Shown here piece after piece: positions 62,993 to 64,000 of a DNA stretch of 64,000 nt. The stretch comes from Simmondsia chinensis. Taxonomy: Eukaryota > Streptophyta > Magnoliopsida > Caryophyllales > Simmondsiaceae. The notes below the pieces were generated by a model. It worked only from the letters and a program-made list of their open reading frames with translations. It was not told where the DNA came from and made no database searches. Within the stretch, counting starts at the first letter, position 1. Every line of letters starts with the position of its first letter. A program made the translations under genes and the position numbers. Location: contig JAGTTD010000022.1 of NCBI GenBank assembly GCA_018398585.1, forward strand, positions 9,215,501-9,279,500, read 5' to 3'.

Positions 62993-63979
62993 TTAAGAGC
63001 CTTTACCCGGATCCGGAGGCAGCTTATCACAAGACTTTGCACTTGGATAAGTCACAATTCTACTTAAATGAAGGAATGGGTCATGCCGAACTTGCCGATC
63101 GGCATGCTGATAGCACATTTCAGCCACTGTACACTCGTAATCTCTCACCCAACACAAAAGACCTTGCTCAACCTCCAAGCTGATGATGTTCTGGACCCAA
63201 GTTAACACTCCAGCATGCCCACAAGTGAACTTAAGTATACCTTGGTCGGTATTTGAAGGTACTGCAGCAGCAACAACTGAATTTTCAACAGAACCACATT
63301 GCTCAGTGATGAAAATGCTTCCATTCTGCATATAAGCTTGCCAAGGAGTAATACTTAACAAATTTGGGGATGTTCTAAGTAATTTCTCAGCAATGGCATC
63401 AACTTTTTCGGTCGGTTTCGCAGATTCTGCTGCAACCAGCTCGTGAATATCCACAAACATATCTAATTCTTGTATACCAGCATAGACATCAGTAAGGGCA
63501 GCAACTTGAGTTGGTTCTTGTTGATCATCAAGCGTATTAGGTTGAACCACAACCACATGCTTCAATTTTGGCTTGAACAACTTCTTTTTGCCCACAAAAT
63601 CTCCCAATGCTTCACTTAGGCGATTCCTCTTCGACTTACTCTTTGCTCTCTTAATCAATCCTCGGACATGTGAATCATACTCCCAATCCGGATGCACGTC
63701 ATATTGTATCTCCACATCGTCAAGAGACTCTAACTCTCGCATAGAGTCTTCGTAAGAATCCTCTTGTTCACATTCAAATTCTTCTGGCTTGTTTTCTACA
63801 GTTTCGGCATTGTCGTGATCAAGTTCATCTTCAACCACAACAGGTTGTGCCTCCTCTCTCTGCTCAGCAATGAACTCTTGCGGTAGAACCACTTCCGTAG
63901 GTGGAACAATCTCAATTTGTTGCATCCGACCTTGCCCCTTTGCATCTTTTCCCAACAACACTGATAGAATTCGATCCAT
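62993..63979 (-). CDS. First ORF of the 900-codon element (at least 328 residues)
   Basis: ATG 63979 is shown, but the frame is open upstream to the window edge (QKSIDQK), so the true start may be outside. The N-terminal part is acidic and Glu-rich (EPEEFECEQEDSYEDS-like composition, residues 30-95). A basic patch follows (RAKSKSKRNRLSEAL, then GKKKLFKPKLKH). The rest is mixed. CYQHADRQVRHDPF near its end recurs in the second ORF. Ends TCT-TAA-GAC. No known domain seen. Confidence 0.6.
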   Translation of the reverse strand: MDRILSVLLGKDAKGQGRMQQIEIVPPTEVVLPQEFIAEQREEAQPVVVEDELDHDNAETVENKPEEFECEQEDSYEDSMRELESLDDVEIQYDVHPDWEYDSHVRGLIKRAKSKSKRNRLSEALGDFVGKKKLFKPKLKHVVVVQPNTLDDQQEPTQVAALTDVYAGIQELDMFVDIHELVAAESAKPTEKVDAIAEKLLRTSPNLLSITPWQAYMQNGSIFITEQCGSVENSVVAAAVPSNTDQGILKFTCGHAGVLTWVQNIISLEVEQGLLCWVRDYECTVAEMCYQHADRQVRHDPFLHLSRIVTYPSAKSCDKLPPDPGKGS

Positions 63980-64000
63980 CTTTTGATCAATGCTTTTCTG

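Larger units (their letters stand above)
60868..64000 (-). mobile_element. Non-autonomous LTR retrotransposon with about 900 codons split by one UAA (runs past the window)
   Basis: The 3' LTR is 60868-61339 (minus: TGTTACAAACC to CCTTAACA), with purine tract TTTCAAGGGGAAGGGAA just before it. The left flank TATTA is the candidate TSD. The interior up to 64000 is one minus-strand reading frame with a single stop. The 5' LTR and primer site lie outside the window. Confidence 0.8.

Noticed and set aside
1..64000. CRISPR arrays, prokaryotic operons or plasmid features
   Set aside because: No spaced direct repeats or bacterial gene organisation; the introns, LTR elements, SINEs and LINEs are eukaryotic.

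Overview
The window is nuclear DNA of a flowering plant. The signs are initiator-Met tRNA primer sites on several LTR elements, an Athila/Tat-type Ty3/gypsy element with the TGGCGCCGTTGCCGGGAC primer site, plant-type hAT transposons, and a plant organellar YqgF/RuvX homologue with consensus introns. I cannot name the species. Almost everything between the exons of one host gene is transposable elements, nested up to three or four deep.

Host gene. The only conventional gene I can support lies on the minus strand from 36072 down to 813. It is a six-exon YqgF/RuvX-family (RNase H-fold) gene. Exons are at 36072-35758, 31938-31879, 31155-31043, 9602-9534, 8015-7964 and 938-813. They join in frame to exactly 735 nt (244 residues), keep the catalytic acidic residues, and spread over 35.3 kb. 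Intron 5 holds a Ty1/copia element (2081-7251). Intron 3 (21.4 kb) holds a compound LTR element with a nested chromodomain-type gypsy element (10047-16863), a hAT transposon inside an older hAT MITE (18064-22073), a tRNA-derived SINE (about 22.5 kb), and an LTR element carrying a captured PDS5 fragment (22967-about 30402). That last element is itself split by a minus-strand copia element (24084-29311), which contains two 5S-rRNA-headed SINEs. Intron 1 holds an LTR element whose ORF begins with a PTB-like RRM domain (32955-35426).

Upstream of the gene, 36.1-64 kb is a mosaic of elements: a hAT remnant (37622-about 38350), a young 5'-truncated RTE LINE (38571-39840), and an old minus-strand Ty3/gypsy element (about 39.9-60.9 kb). 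The old gypsy element has been split by an Athila-like element (41327-54427, itself hit by a solo LTR, a LINE tail and a MITE), by a non-autonomous element with a 380-residue ORF (56176-58690), and by a non-autonomous element with about 900 codons interrupted by one UAA (60868 to beyond 64000).

Most element boundaries are fixed by target-site duplications (TSDs). In several cases an interrupted reading frame closes exactly once the inserted element and one TSD copy are removed. The most unusual content is the non-autonomous LTR elements carrying host-type gene fragments (PDS5, a PTB-like RRM), the SINE with a 5S head and an RTE-LINE tail, and the apparently intact small gene spread over 35 kb of intronic transposons.
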